Below, one piece after another: positions 7,307-14,314 of a stretch of DNA of 17,789 nt (within the stretch, counting starts at the first letter, position 1; every line of letters starts with the position of its first letter). The stretch lies in contig JAEZDL010000016.1 of NCBI GenBank assembly GCA_023418095.1, positions 1-17,789 of the forward strand, in the 5' to 3' direction. The position numbers and the translations under genes were made by a program. The notes under the pieces are model-generated. The model was not told the DNA's origin and did not search any database. It saw nothing but the letters and a program-made list of their open reading frames with translations. This DNA comes from Bacteroidota bacterium. Lineage in GTDB: Bacteria > Bacteroidota > Bacteroidia > Flavobacteriales_F > PHOS-HE28.

Positions 7307-8424
7307 CTGCGTGCAAGGCGTATTACTTCCGCAGCGATCGAATCCGCTGCATTGTTGATCCCCAGTGAAGCCATCGCTTCGCTCAAGCGATCCAATTCCT
7401 GCCGATCATTGATCAGCTTGAGCACCGCGTCGCCTAATTCCTCTACGGCACGATCATCCTTCACAAGCACCGCCGCTTTCCGATCGGTGAGTGCGCGCGC
7501 ATTGTGCGTCTGGTGATCTTCCGCAGCCGTGGGAAGCGGCACCAGGATCGCAGGCTTCTTCACCAGGCATAATTCGCTCACACTGATCGCACCGGCACGC
7601 GCGACCACAAGATCCGCGACAGCATAGGCCAGATCCATCCTGTTCACGAATCGATGGACCCTGCAATCGGTGTAACCCAACTCTTCGACCGCTTTTCGCG
7701 CTTGATCGAAATACGGTGTACCCGTCTGCCAGAGGATCTGGATGCCGGCCTCTTGAAACTTCGCGAGAGCCGCTTGAATACCGCGATTCACGCCGCGTGC
7801 GCCAAGGCTTCCACCGGTAACGAAAAGGATCGGCCTTCCTTCTTGAAAACCGAATTCCTCCATGCCGCGGGGCCGTTTCCCTTCAAGCCGAACCACATCC
7901 TGGCGAACGGGATTTCCTGTAAGCAGGATCCGATCCTTCGGAAAGAACTTTTCCATGCCGGAATAGGCCACACAGATCCGATCCACTTTTCTTGCGAGCA
8001 ACTTGTTCGTTGCGCCAGGGTAGCTGTTCTGTTCCTGGATCAACGTGGGAACATCCATTCGCTGCGCCGCCGCCAGCAATGGACCACTGGCATAACCGCC
8101 AACACCGACAGCGACATGCGGCCGGAATGTCCGGACGAGCCGGCGTGCCTTCAACATGCTGCGCAAAAGCCGCCATGGCAGGCCGATGTTCTTCAACGGC
8201 ACGCCGCGTTGGAAACCGCGGATCGGAAGACCTTCGATCTTGTAACCTGCGGCAGGAACTTTTTCCATCTCCATCTTTCCTTCCGCACCGACAAAAAGGA
8301 ACTGCGTGCCAGCTTCTCGCTCACGCACCGCATTGGCGATCGCGATCGCTGGGAAGATGTGTCCGCCGGTGCCGCCACCGGAGATCATCACTCTAAGCGA
8401 GTGCTGTGCGGTGGCGTTTTGCAT
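7303..8424 (-). CDS. murG: UDP-GlcNAc:lipid I N-acetylglucosaminyltransferase MurG
   Basis: MurG transfers GlcNAc from UDP-GlcNAc to lipid I, giving lipid II, on the cytoplasmic face of the membrane. The 373-residue protein is a GT-B glycosyltransferase. The N-terminal glycine loop GGGTGGH is at 16-22, with the downstream blocks GVGGYASGP and QEQNSYPGATNKLLA. The C-domain has VTGGSLGARGVNRGI and ARAGAISVSEL, which bind the nucleotide sugar. The ATG at 8422-8424 was kept because the next Met lies inside the first beta strand just ahead of the glycine loop. This start places the first 32 bases of murG inside the end of ftsW. It ends in an ATGA overlap with murC. Confidence 0.97.
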   Translation of the reverse strand: MQNATAQHSLRVMISGGGTGGHIFPAIAIANAVREREAGTQFLFVGAEGKMEMEKVPAAGYKIEGLPIRGFQRGVPLKNIGLPWRLLRSMLKARRLVRTFRPHVAVGVGGYASGPLLAAAQRMDVPTLIQEQNSYPGATNKLLARKVDRICVAYSGMEKFFPKDRILLTGNPVRQDVVRLEGKRPRGMEEFGFQEGRPILFVTGGSLGARGVNRGIQAALAKFQEAGIQILWQTGTPYFDQARKAVEELGYTDCRVHRFVNRMDLAYAVADLVVARAGAISVSELCLVKKPAILVPLPTAAEDHQTHNARALTDRKAAVLVKDDRAVEELGDAVLKLINDRQELDRLSEAMASLGINNAADSIAAEVIRLARR

Positions 8425-9565
8425 CTGTTGATGGATCTGTTACTTCGAGACTGCGGCTTACGCTCAGCACGATCCCGATCGCAAGGCAGGTGAACCAAAC
8501 CGAAGTACCGCCCATGCTCACGAGCGGCAGAGGTTGCCCGGTGACCGGTACGAGATTAACGGCAACGGCCATATTGATCATTGCCTGCACCACGAGCATG
8601 AGGCAAAGGCCGATCGCCACGAGCGAACCGAACATCTTCTGGCAGCGGCCTGCGATCTTCACCGCGCGGAACAACAAGATCAGGTAGAGAAGCAAAAGGC
8701 CTAATCCACCGAGAATGCTGCCGTATTCCTCGATGATGAACGCGTAGATCATATCGGAATAAGGATGCGGAAGGAAATTGCGGGAAGCCCCACTGCCCGG
8801 ACCGTTCGGGAACAATCCACCGGAAGCGATCGCGATCTTGGCATGTTCCACCTGGTAGTTCGCATTGGGATCGTTCGCGCCGAAACTTTCGATCCGTGTG
8901 ATCCAGGTATCGAGCCGTGGAAGCAGGCCGGGCATGCTCTTGGCGACCAGTAGCAACAGGATGAAAGCCACGACCGCCGCCCCCACGATCAGGAACATGT
9001 GCTTCATGGGCACCTGGCCGATGAACATGATCGTGAGACACACAGTGAAGAGGACCGCCGCAGTGGAAAAATTCGCCGGAAGGATCAGGCCGCAGATCAC
9101 GCCAACGGGCACCATCAGCTTCAGCAGAACATCGCGCAGGGTCCATTCCATGCCTTGATGTTTGCCCAGCACACGGGCCAGATATACCACGAGCACAACC
9201 TTCGCCAGATCGCTGGTCTGGAAACTCTGGTTGATGATCGGGATGGTGATCCAGCGGCTCGCATCATTGAGGTTGGTGCCGAGCAGCAATGTGAGAAGCA
9301 ACAAGCCCGCAGTAACGCCGATGGCGAGTTGCGAGAGTCGCGAATACATGCTGTACCGAAGCTTCGATGCGTAGAACATGATGAGGAAACCGCTTACGAG
9401 CATGAGCCCATGCTTGAACAGGAAGTGCAGCGTGCTGCCACCTTCGCGTTTGAACGCCAGCGACGAGATCGCGCTGTACACCGCAAGCAGGCTGATCAAC
9501 CCGAGAAAGAGGGCCGTCATCCAGATCACGCGATCACCGCGAAGTCTTTGAAGAAAGGCGTTCAT
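8393..9565 (-). CDS. ftsW: FtsW, SEDS-family peptidoglycan glycosyltransferase
   Basis: FtsW is a polytopic membrane protein of the SEDS family. It polymerises lipid II into glycan strands at the septum, working with its partner transpeptidase (FtsI). The 390-residue product starts at an ATG (9563-9565) and has about ten hydrophobic spans. Signature blocks are DASRWITIP, the large extracellular loop with PNGPGSGASRNFLPHPYSDMI (SDMI carries the family's essential Asp) leading to IIEEYGSILGG, and near the C-end TGQPLPLVSMGGTS, the SEDS signature. Position between murD and murG in a dcw cluster supports FtsW over RodA. It follows a 170-base gap after the MurD-like gene, so a separate promoter is possible, but I see no convincing one. 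Confidence 0.95.
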   Translation of the reverse strand: MNAFLQRLRGDRVIWMTALFLGLISLLAVYSAISSLAFKREGGSTLHFLFKHGLMLVSGFLIMFYASKLRYSMYSRLSQLAIGVTAGLLLLTLLLGTNLNDASRWITIPIINQSFQTSDLAKVVLVVYLARVLGKHQGMEWTLRDVLLKLMVPVGVICGLILPANFSTAAVLFTVCLTIMFIGQVPMKHMFLIVGAAVVAFILLLLVAKSMPGLLPRLDTWITRIESFGANDPNANYQVEHAKIAIASGGLFPNGPGSGASRNFLPHPYSDMIYAFIIEEYGSILGGLGLLLLYLILLFRAVKIAGRCQKMFGSLVAIGLCLMLVVQAMINMAVAVNLVPVTGQPLPLVSMGGTSVWFTCLAIGIVLSVSRSLEVTDPSTDAKRHRTALA

Positions 9566-9706
9566 TTACGATCGATCGATGGAAGGGGTCTGCGGTACAT
9601 GCCCATCAACGTGCGAAGATCCATTGGCAGCCGTACGTTTTTGCGGTGGTGATGCAAGAGCTATCAACCATCGGATCTTAACATTTCCCACAGGTCATCG
9701 CCATAC

Positions 9707-9726
9707 CGATCCGAACGGACGGATCG
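9707..9726. repeat. Short inverted repeat in the gap between the MurD-like gene and ftsW
   Basis: CGATCCG and CGGATCG arms of seven bases flank a six-base loop. No T-run follows on either strand, so it does not look like an intrinsic terminator. GATC-containing palindromes are very common throughout this window, so it could be chance. The rest of the 170-base gap (9566-9735) holds no coding sequence or promoter that I can support. Confidence 0.3.
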
Positions 9727-9735
9727 TTCGAGCGA

Positions 9736-10236
9736 TCACAGATCCTTCACCGCGCGCTTGAACTCCACCCCGCGTTCTTCATAATTGGCGAAGCCATTGC
9801 CACTTGGGCACGCCGGGCTGAAAAGGACCACCTGGCCTGCAGTGGCAAGTTCCCGCGCGAGGAAGACCGCCGTGCGCAGCTCTTCCGCGAAGTACAGGGG
9901 CTTTTCGAAAGGCTTCAGCATGGCTGGATCGTTGGATCCGGCCGTGCCGAAAACGATCACTCGATCCACGCGTTCCTCCAGCATGTCCTGCACATACCCC
10001 TGCCCGAGATCGTTGCTGATCGGGCCGCAGATCCAGATGACCCTGCCGGTGATCTGCGACAGCGATCCCAAGGTGGCATCGAGGAACGTGGCCTTTGAAT
10101 CGTTGATGTACACCACATCATCGATCCGCGCCACGTGCTCCATGCTATGCGGCAGGCCGTTGTGCACGGCGAGCGAGGCCCGCCGCATGTCCAGCAACTG
10201 GGTGAGGCCCTGTCCTGTCATCATTTCTTTTTCCAT
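9736..10236 (-). CDS. Standalone MurD C-terminal-domain-like protein (no ATPase domain)
   Basis: This 166-residue protein aligns only with the C-terminal (D-Glu/UDP-MurNAc-Ala binding) domain of MurD plus about 25 residues of the linker before it. By eye it is about a third identical to the same region of the full murD just upstream. Shared blocks are EHVA....YINDSKAT (residues 34-50; compare EFINDSKAT in murD), RVIWICG, VVLFSPACPS and NYEERG..FKRAV. It keeps the Lys and Thr of DSKAT and the Ser and aromatic of the SPAC block, which in MurD contact the substrate. After SPAC, however, it has SGNGF where murD has SFDLF, losing the Asp. The UDP-binding N-domain and P-loop ATPase domain are entirely missing, and an in-frame TGA 30 bases before the ATG (10234-10236) rules out a longer N-terminus. 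It starts 36 bases after murD. It has no frameshifts and its base composition matches its neighbours, which favours a maintained gene over a decaying fragment. It cannot be a ligase alone; a substrate-binding, regulatory or partner role is speculation. Confidence 0.82.
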   Translation of the reverse strand: MEKEMMTGQGLTQLLDMRRASLAVHNGLPHSMEHVARIDDVVYINDSKATFLDATLGSLSQITGRVIWICGPISNDLGQGYVQDMLEERVDRVIVFGTAGSNDPAMLKPFEKPLYFAEELRTAVFLARELATAGQVVLFSPACPSGNGFANYEERGVEFKRAVKDL

Positions 10237-10272
10237 CTTTTGCCTGATGTGTCGTGGGTTAGTTCAGGTGAC

Positions 10273-11607
10273 TCAGAGCGAGCGAACGGCCTTCTTGAAG
10301 CGGCGGCCGCGATCCTCGTAATTCTCGAACAGATCGAAACTTGCACACGCCGGGGAAAGCAGCACCACATCACCGGGTTCGGCGAGCTCGTAGCTGGTGC
10401 GTACGGCCTGTTCCGCGCTACCTGTCTCTACGATGTTCTTCACCACACCGCCGAAGGCCTTGTGGATCCTTTCGTTCTCCTTGCCAAGACAAACGATCGT
10501 CTTCACCTTCGATCGGACCAGTTCCCGAAGTGTGGTGTAATCGTTGCCTTTGTCCACGCCGCCGACCACCCAGATAACAGGCTTTGTCATGCTCTCGAGC
10601 GCGTACCATGTGGAGTTCACGTTGGTCGCCTTGGAGTCGTTTATGAACTCGATCCCGTTCACCATGGCGACGTGCTCGAGCCGGTGCTCCACGTTCTGGA
10701 AATCGCTGAGACTTTCGCGGATGATATCGCTGCGGATCTCCAGCACGCGGGCTGCGATCCCGGCGGCCATCGAATTGTACACGTTGTGTTTTCCTTTCAG
10801 GGCTTGATCGATCAGTGACATGGTGAACTGGGTTTGGTGGGTGGAGAAAGTGATCTGGTCGTTTTCGAGGAAGGCGCCCTGCGGCACCGGATGTTGAATG
10901 GAGAATGGCCATCGGCTGGCCTTCACATCGAATTGTGCGATGCCTTTCCGGATCTCGGGATCATCATCACAGTAGATGAAATGGTCCCGTTCCTGCTGGT
11001 TGATCGCGATCCGGAATTTGCTGGCAGCGTACTTCTCCATCCGGTAATCGTACCGATCGAGATGATCCGGCGTGATGTTGAGCAGGATCGCGATATGCGG
11101 GTTGAACGATCGGATCCCATCGAGCTGGAAGCTGCTCAGCTCAAGCACGTAGTATTCATGATGGCGATCGGCGACCAGCGCAGCGAAGCTGTTTCCCACA
11201 TTCCCTCCGATCGCCACATCGATCCCGGCTTTCTTCAGGATATGATGCGTCAGCAACGTGGTGGTCGTTTTTCCGTTGCTGCCGGTGATGCCGATGATCT
11301 TTCCGTTGCAATACCGGTAGCCGAACTCGATCTCACTGATCACTTGAATTCCCTTTTCCAGCGCGGCTTTCACGATCGGTGCAGTATCCGGTATCCCCGG
11401 ACTTTTCACGATCTCATCTGCTGATAGAATTCGATCGGTGCTATGACCGTTCTCTTCATGCTCGATCCGATCGGCAAGGAGTGTTTCACGGAACTTCGGC
11501 TTGATCCCACCGGCATCGCTCACGAACACGTGATGGCCTTTCAGCCGCGCGAGCCGTGCCGCACCGACACCACTTTCCTGCGCACCAAGGATCGCGATCC
11601 TCTTCAA
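10273..11607 (-). CDS. murD: UDP-N-acetylmuramoyl-L-alanine--D-glutamate ligase
   Basis: MurD adds D-glutamate to UDP-MurNAc-L-Ala with ATP in the cytoplasm. The 444-residue protein has the N-terminal UDP-binding Rossmann-like domain (IAILGAQESGVGAARLA, about 4-20), the central ATPase domain with P-loop GSNGKTT at 109-115, then ELSSFQLD and NITPDHLDRY. The C-terminal domain has EFINDSKATNVNST and LLSPACASFDLFENYEDRG, both diagnostic of MurD. Length is typical. The start is a TTG at 11605-11607 that overlaps the mraY stop as TTGA. The sequence from it (LKRIAILG) fits the family N-terminus, and no ATG lies close by in frame. It is followed 36 bases later by a truncated paralogue of its own C-terminal domain. 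Confidence 0.97.
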   Translation of the reverse strand: MKRIAILGAQESGVGAARLARLKGHHVFVSDAGGIKPKFRETLLADRIEHEENGHSTDRILSADEIVKSPGIPDTAPIVKAALEKGIQVISEIEFGYRYCNGKIIGITGSNGKTTTTLLTHHILKKAGIDVAIGGNVGNSFAALVADRHHEYYVLELSSFQLDGIRSFNPHIAILLNITPDHLDRYDYRMEKYAASKFRIAINQQERDHFIYCDDDPEIRKGIAQFDVKASRWPFSIQHPVPQGAFLENDQITFSTHQTQFTMSLIDQALKGKHNVYNSMAAGIAARVLEIRSDIIRESLSDFQNVEHRLEHVAMVNGIEFINDSKATNVNSTWYALESMTKPVIWVVGGVDKGNDYTTLRELVRSKVKTIVCLGKENERIHKAFGGVVKNIVETGSAEQAVRTSYELAEPGDVVLLSPACASFDLFENYEDRGRRFKKAVRSL

Positions 11608-12851
11608 CGGAGCTTGAGCGTTACGATCGACAACACGGCCAGCATGATCCCCACGATCCAGAAGCGCGATACGATCTTGCTTTCATGGATCCCGAGCTTC
11701 TGGTAATGATGGTGCAGCGGAGACATCAGCAGTATCCTTCTGCCTTCACCATACTTGCGTTTCGTGTACTTGAACCATGAGACCTGCAGCACCACGCTGA
11801 GGTTCTCGATGAGGAATATTCCGCAGAGGACAGGGATCAACAGTTCCTTGCGCACCAGGATCGCCATTGTGGCGATGATGCCGCCGAGCGCAAGGCTTCC
11901 GGTATCGCCCATGAACACCTGCGCGGGATACGCGTTGTACCACAGGAAGCCGATGCATGCACCGAGCAACGCGCCGATGAACACTGCCATTTCCCCGATC
12001 CCGGGGATGTACATGATATCCAGGTAATGCGCGAAAATGATGTTACCGCTCACATAGGCGAGCACGCCGAGCGCCAGCACCATGATCGCACTGGTGCCTG
12101 TCGCAAGTCCATCCAGGCCATCGGTGATGTTGGCGCCATTGCTGACCGCGGTGATGATGAAGATGACGACGAGGATGTAGACGATCCAGGTGTACTGGCG
12201 CGCTTCCCTCCCGAAAAGACCAGGGATCGATGAATAGTTGAACTCGTTGTTCTTGACGAACGGGATCGTGGTGTTCGGTGATTTGCGGTTGAGCATGTAA
12301 TGCACCGTTCCATCCTCCTCCGTGATCATGTTGATATCCTGCGGATCGAGCTGTTGCGCGAGCACTTCGGGTACCTCCACACGCGTGCGGATCTCGGGAT
12401 GGAAGTACACCGTTGCACCTATGATGATACCCACGGTGACCTGCCCGACCACCTTGAACTTTCCAGCGAGACCGCGCTTATCCTTCTTGAAGACCTTGAT
12501 GTAGTCATCGAGAAAACCGATCGCGCCAAGCCACACAGTGCTTACAAGAAGCAGGATGATGTAGATGTTCGTGAGGTTCGCGAAGAGCAGCACTGGAATG
12601 ATCGTAGCCGAGATGATGATCAAACCACCCATTGTCGGCGTGCCCTGCTTCGCGACCTGGCCTTCGAGGCCGAGATCACGAACCGTTTCACCAACCTGCA
12701 TCCGGCGCAGCAAACGGATGATGCCGCCACCGAACCAGAGGGAGATCAACAGTGAAACGAAGACCGCGATGCCGGCACGGAAGGAGATGTAGCCCATCAC
12801 CCCTGTTCCCGGAATGTCCCTGCCGAACGCATCGAAAATGTGGTAAAGCAT
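11604..12851 (-). CDS. mraY: Phospho-N-acetylmuramoyl-pentapeptide-transferase
   Basis: MraY transfers phospho-MurNAc-pentapeptide from UDP to undecaprenyl phosphate, making lipid I in the inner membrane. The 415-residue polytopic protein shows TPTMGG at 71-76, the catalytic-site LDDYIKVFKKDKRGL with Asp115-Asp116, NITDGLDGLATG at 241-252, FMGDTGSLALGG at 313-324, and the histidine loop SPLHHHYQKLG near 377-387. It is about 55 residues longer than E. coli MraY (360). The extra stretch is a hydrophilic segment around 150-215 between membrane spans, a feature I associate with Bacteroidota MraY. Its ATG (12849-12851) overlaps the murE stop by one base (TAATG), and its stop overlaps the murD TTG. 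Confidence 0.97.
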   Translation of the reverse strand: MLYHIFDAFGRDIPGTGVMGYISFRAGIAVFVSLLISLWFGGGIIRLLRRMQVGETVRDLGLEGQVAKQGTPTMGGLIIISATIIPVLLFANLTNIYIILLLVSTVWLGAIGFLDDYIKVFKKDKRGLAGKFKVVGQVTVGIIIGATVYFHPEIRTRVEVPEVLAQQLDPQDINMITEEDGTVHYMLNRKSPNTTIPFVKNNEFNYSSIPGLFGREARQYTWIVYILVVIFIITAVSNGANITDGLDGLATGTSAIMVLALGVLAYVSGNIIFAHYLDIMYIPGIGEMAVFIGALLGACIGFLWYNAYPAQVFMGDTGSLALGGIIATMAILVRKELLIPVLCGIFLIENLSVVLQVSWFKYTKRKYGEGRRILLMSPLHHHYQKLGIHESKIVSRFWIVGIMLAVLSIVTLKLR

Positions 12852-14314
12852 TACTTACCTAGTGCTTCAAGGGTTTCCTTCAATACCGCCACATCATCGA
12901 AAGGGTGCTTCACCCCTTTGATCTCCTGGTAATTCTCGTGGCCTTTGCCAGCAACGAGAACGACATCGCCCGCTTGCGCAAGGCCAACAGCCTGCCTGAT
13001 CGCTTCACGCCGATCGGCGTTCACCCAAGTGCGTTGCTGATCGCTCGCGGTAAGGCCTTTCCGCATCTCTTCCAGGATCGCCATTGGATCCTCGCTGCGC
13101 GGATTGTCGCTGGTGAGAACGGCTTGAGCGCTCAACTCTGCCGCGATCTTGGCCATCACGGGCCGCTTCGAGCGATCGCGATCGCCGCCACATCCGATCA
13201 CGGTGATGACTTTCGCATCCGATCCGGAGCTTACGTCATTGATCGTCGTGAGCACGTTCTTCAACGCATCGGGCGTATGCGCGTAATCCACGATCCCCGT
13301 AACGCTCTTGCCCCGAACGATCTGGAAACGGCCACGGGGAGGTTCCAGATCGCTGAGGGCGGTAAGTACGTTCACAGGCTCCTCGCCAAGAAGGATCGCC
13401 ACGGTATAGACGGCGAGCAGATTGCTTGCATTGAATTCACCGATCAGACGGGTGTACACGTCGTGCCCGTCGATGTTCAGGTGAAGGCCGGTCAACTGGT
13501 TCTCGATGATCCTGGCGCGATGATCGGCCATGGAATTCACGGCGAACGAATGCTTCGATGCGCGCGTATTCTGCACCATTACACCGCTGTTCCGGTCATC
13601 AGCGTTAACCAATGCGAAAGCCGATGAAGGCAACTGATCGAAGAAGCGCTTCTTTGCCTTGATGTATTCGGCGAACGTGCCGTGATAATCCAGGTGATCG
13701 TGCGTGATGTTCGTGAAGACGCCGCCATCAAAAGCGAGACCTGTGATCCTTTCCTGCACCACGCTGTGCGAGCTCACTTCCATGAAGCAATGGGTGATCT
13801 TCTCGTTCACCATCTCCGTCATCAACTCATGCAGCTTGATCGGATCGGGCGTGGTGTGCGTGCTCGGCATCGTACGTTGTCCGATCCGTGTTTCCACCGT
13901 GCTGATCAAACCGCTCTTGTGATTGAGCGATCGGAATAGTTTGAAGAGAAGCGTGGCGATGCTGGTCTTTCCGTTGGTGCCGGTGATGCCGATCAACTTC
14001 AATTTCTTCGAAGGATGATCGAAGAAATTCGACGCCATATAGGCAAGCGCTTCCTGCGCATTGGTCACACGCACGTAAGTGATCCCGTCCTTCAGATCCG
14101 CGGGCAGCTCCTCGCAGATGATCGCGATCGCACCTGAAGCGATCGCCTTGTCGATGAACGCGTGACCATCCATCTGCGTTCCCTTGATCGCAACGAAAGC
14201 GCTGAACGCGATCACTTGCCTGCTGTCGAACGCGATCCTCTCCAACGCGATGTTGGTGGAGCCGATCACCTGTTCGATCCGGACACGATAGAGTATGTCC
14301 TTCAGCAGCTTCAT
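12851..14314 (-). CDS. murE: UDP-MurNAc-L-Ala-D-Glu--meso-2,6-diaminopimelate ligase
   Basis: MurE adds the third stem residue. The motif DNPR at 403-406 (TSDNPRSEDP) is the form typical of enzymes that use meso-diaminopimelate, so the wall is predicted to be the Gram-negative DAP type. The 487-residue protein has the N-domain with FDSRQV near 29-34, P-loop GTNGKT at 112-117, the HDHLDYHGTFAEYIKAKKRFF block in which Lys221 is the likely carbamylated lysine, and GCGGDRDRSKRP near 374-384. The open frame extends to 14548, but I place the start at the ATG 14312-14314. It gives the family-like N-terminus MKLLKDIL and overlaps the ftsI stop as ATGA, whereas the upstream extension only shadows the ftsI PASTA region. 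Confidence 0.96.
   Translation of the reverse strand: MKLLKDILYRVRIEQVIGSTNIALERIAFDSRQVIAFSAFVAIKGTQMDGHAFIDKAIASGAIAIICEELPADLKDGITYVRVTNAQEALAYMASNFFDHPSKKLKLIGITGTNGKTSIATLLFKLFRSLNHKSGLISTVETRIGQRTMPSTHTTPDPIKLHELMTEMVNEKITHCFMEVSSHSVVQERITGLAFDGGVFTNITHDHLDYHGTFAEYIKAKKRFFDQLPSSAFALVNADDRNSGVMVQNTRASKHSFAVNSMADHRARIIENQLTGLHLNIDGHDVYTRLIGEFNASNLLAVYTVAILLGEEPVNVLTALSDLEPPRGRFQIVRGKSVTGIVDYAHTPDALKNVLTTINDVSSGSDAKVITVIGCGGDRDRSKRPVMAKIAAELSAQAVLTSDNPRSEDPMAILEEMRKGLTASDQQRTWVNADRREAIRQAVGLAQAGDVVLVAGKGHENYQEIKGVKHPFDDVAVLKETLEALGK

Noticed and set aside
9707..9726. Inverted repeat as a terminator after the MurD-like gene
   Set aside because: The stem is only seven pairs, no T-run follows on either strand, and GATC palindromes are abundant in this DNA.
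9579..9761. 60-codon plus-strand frame in the ftsW upstream gap
   Set aside because: It has no recognisable domain, runs opposite to every other gene, and extends into the MurD-like gene; it is probably chance.
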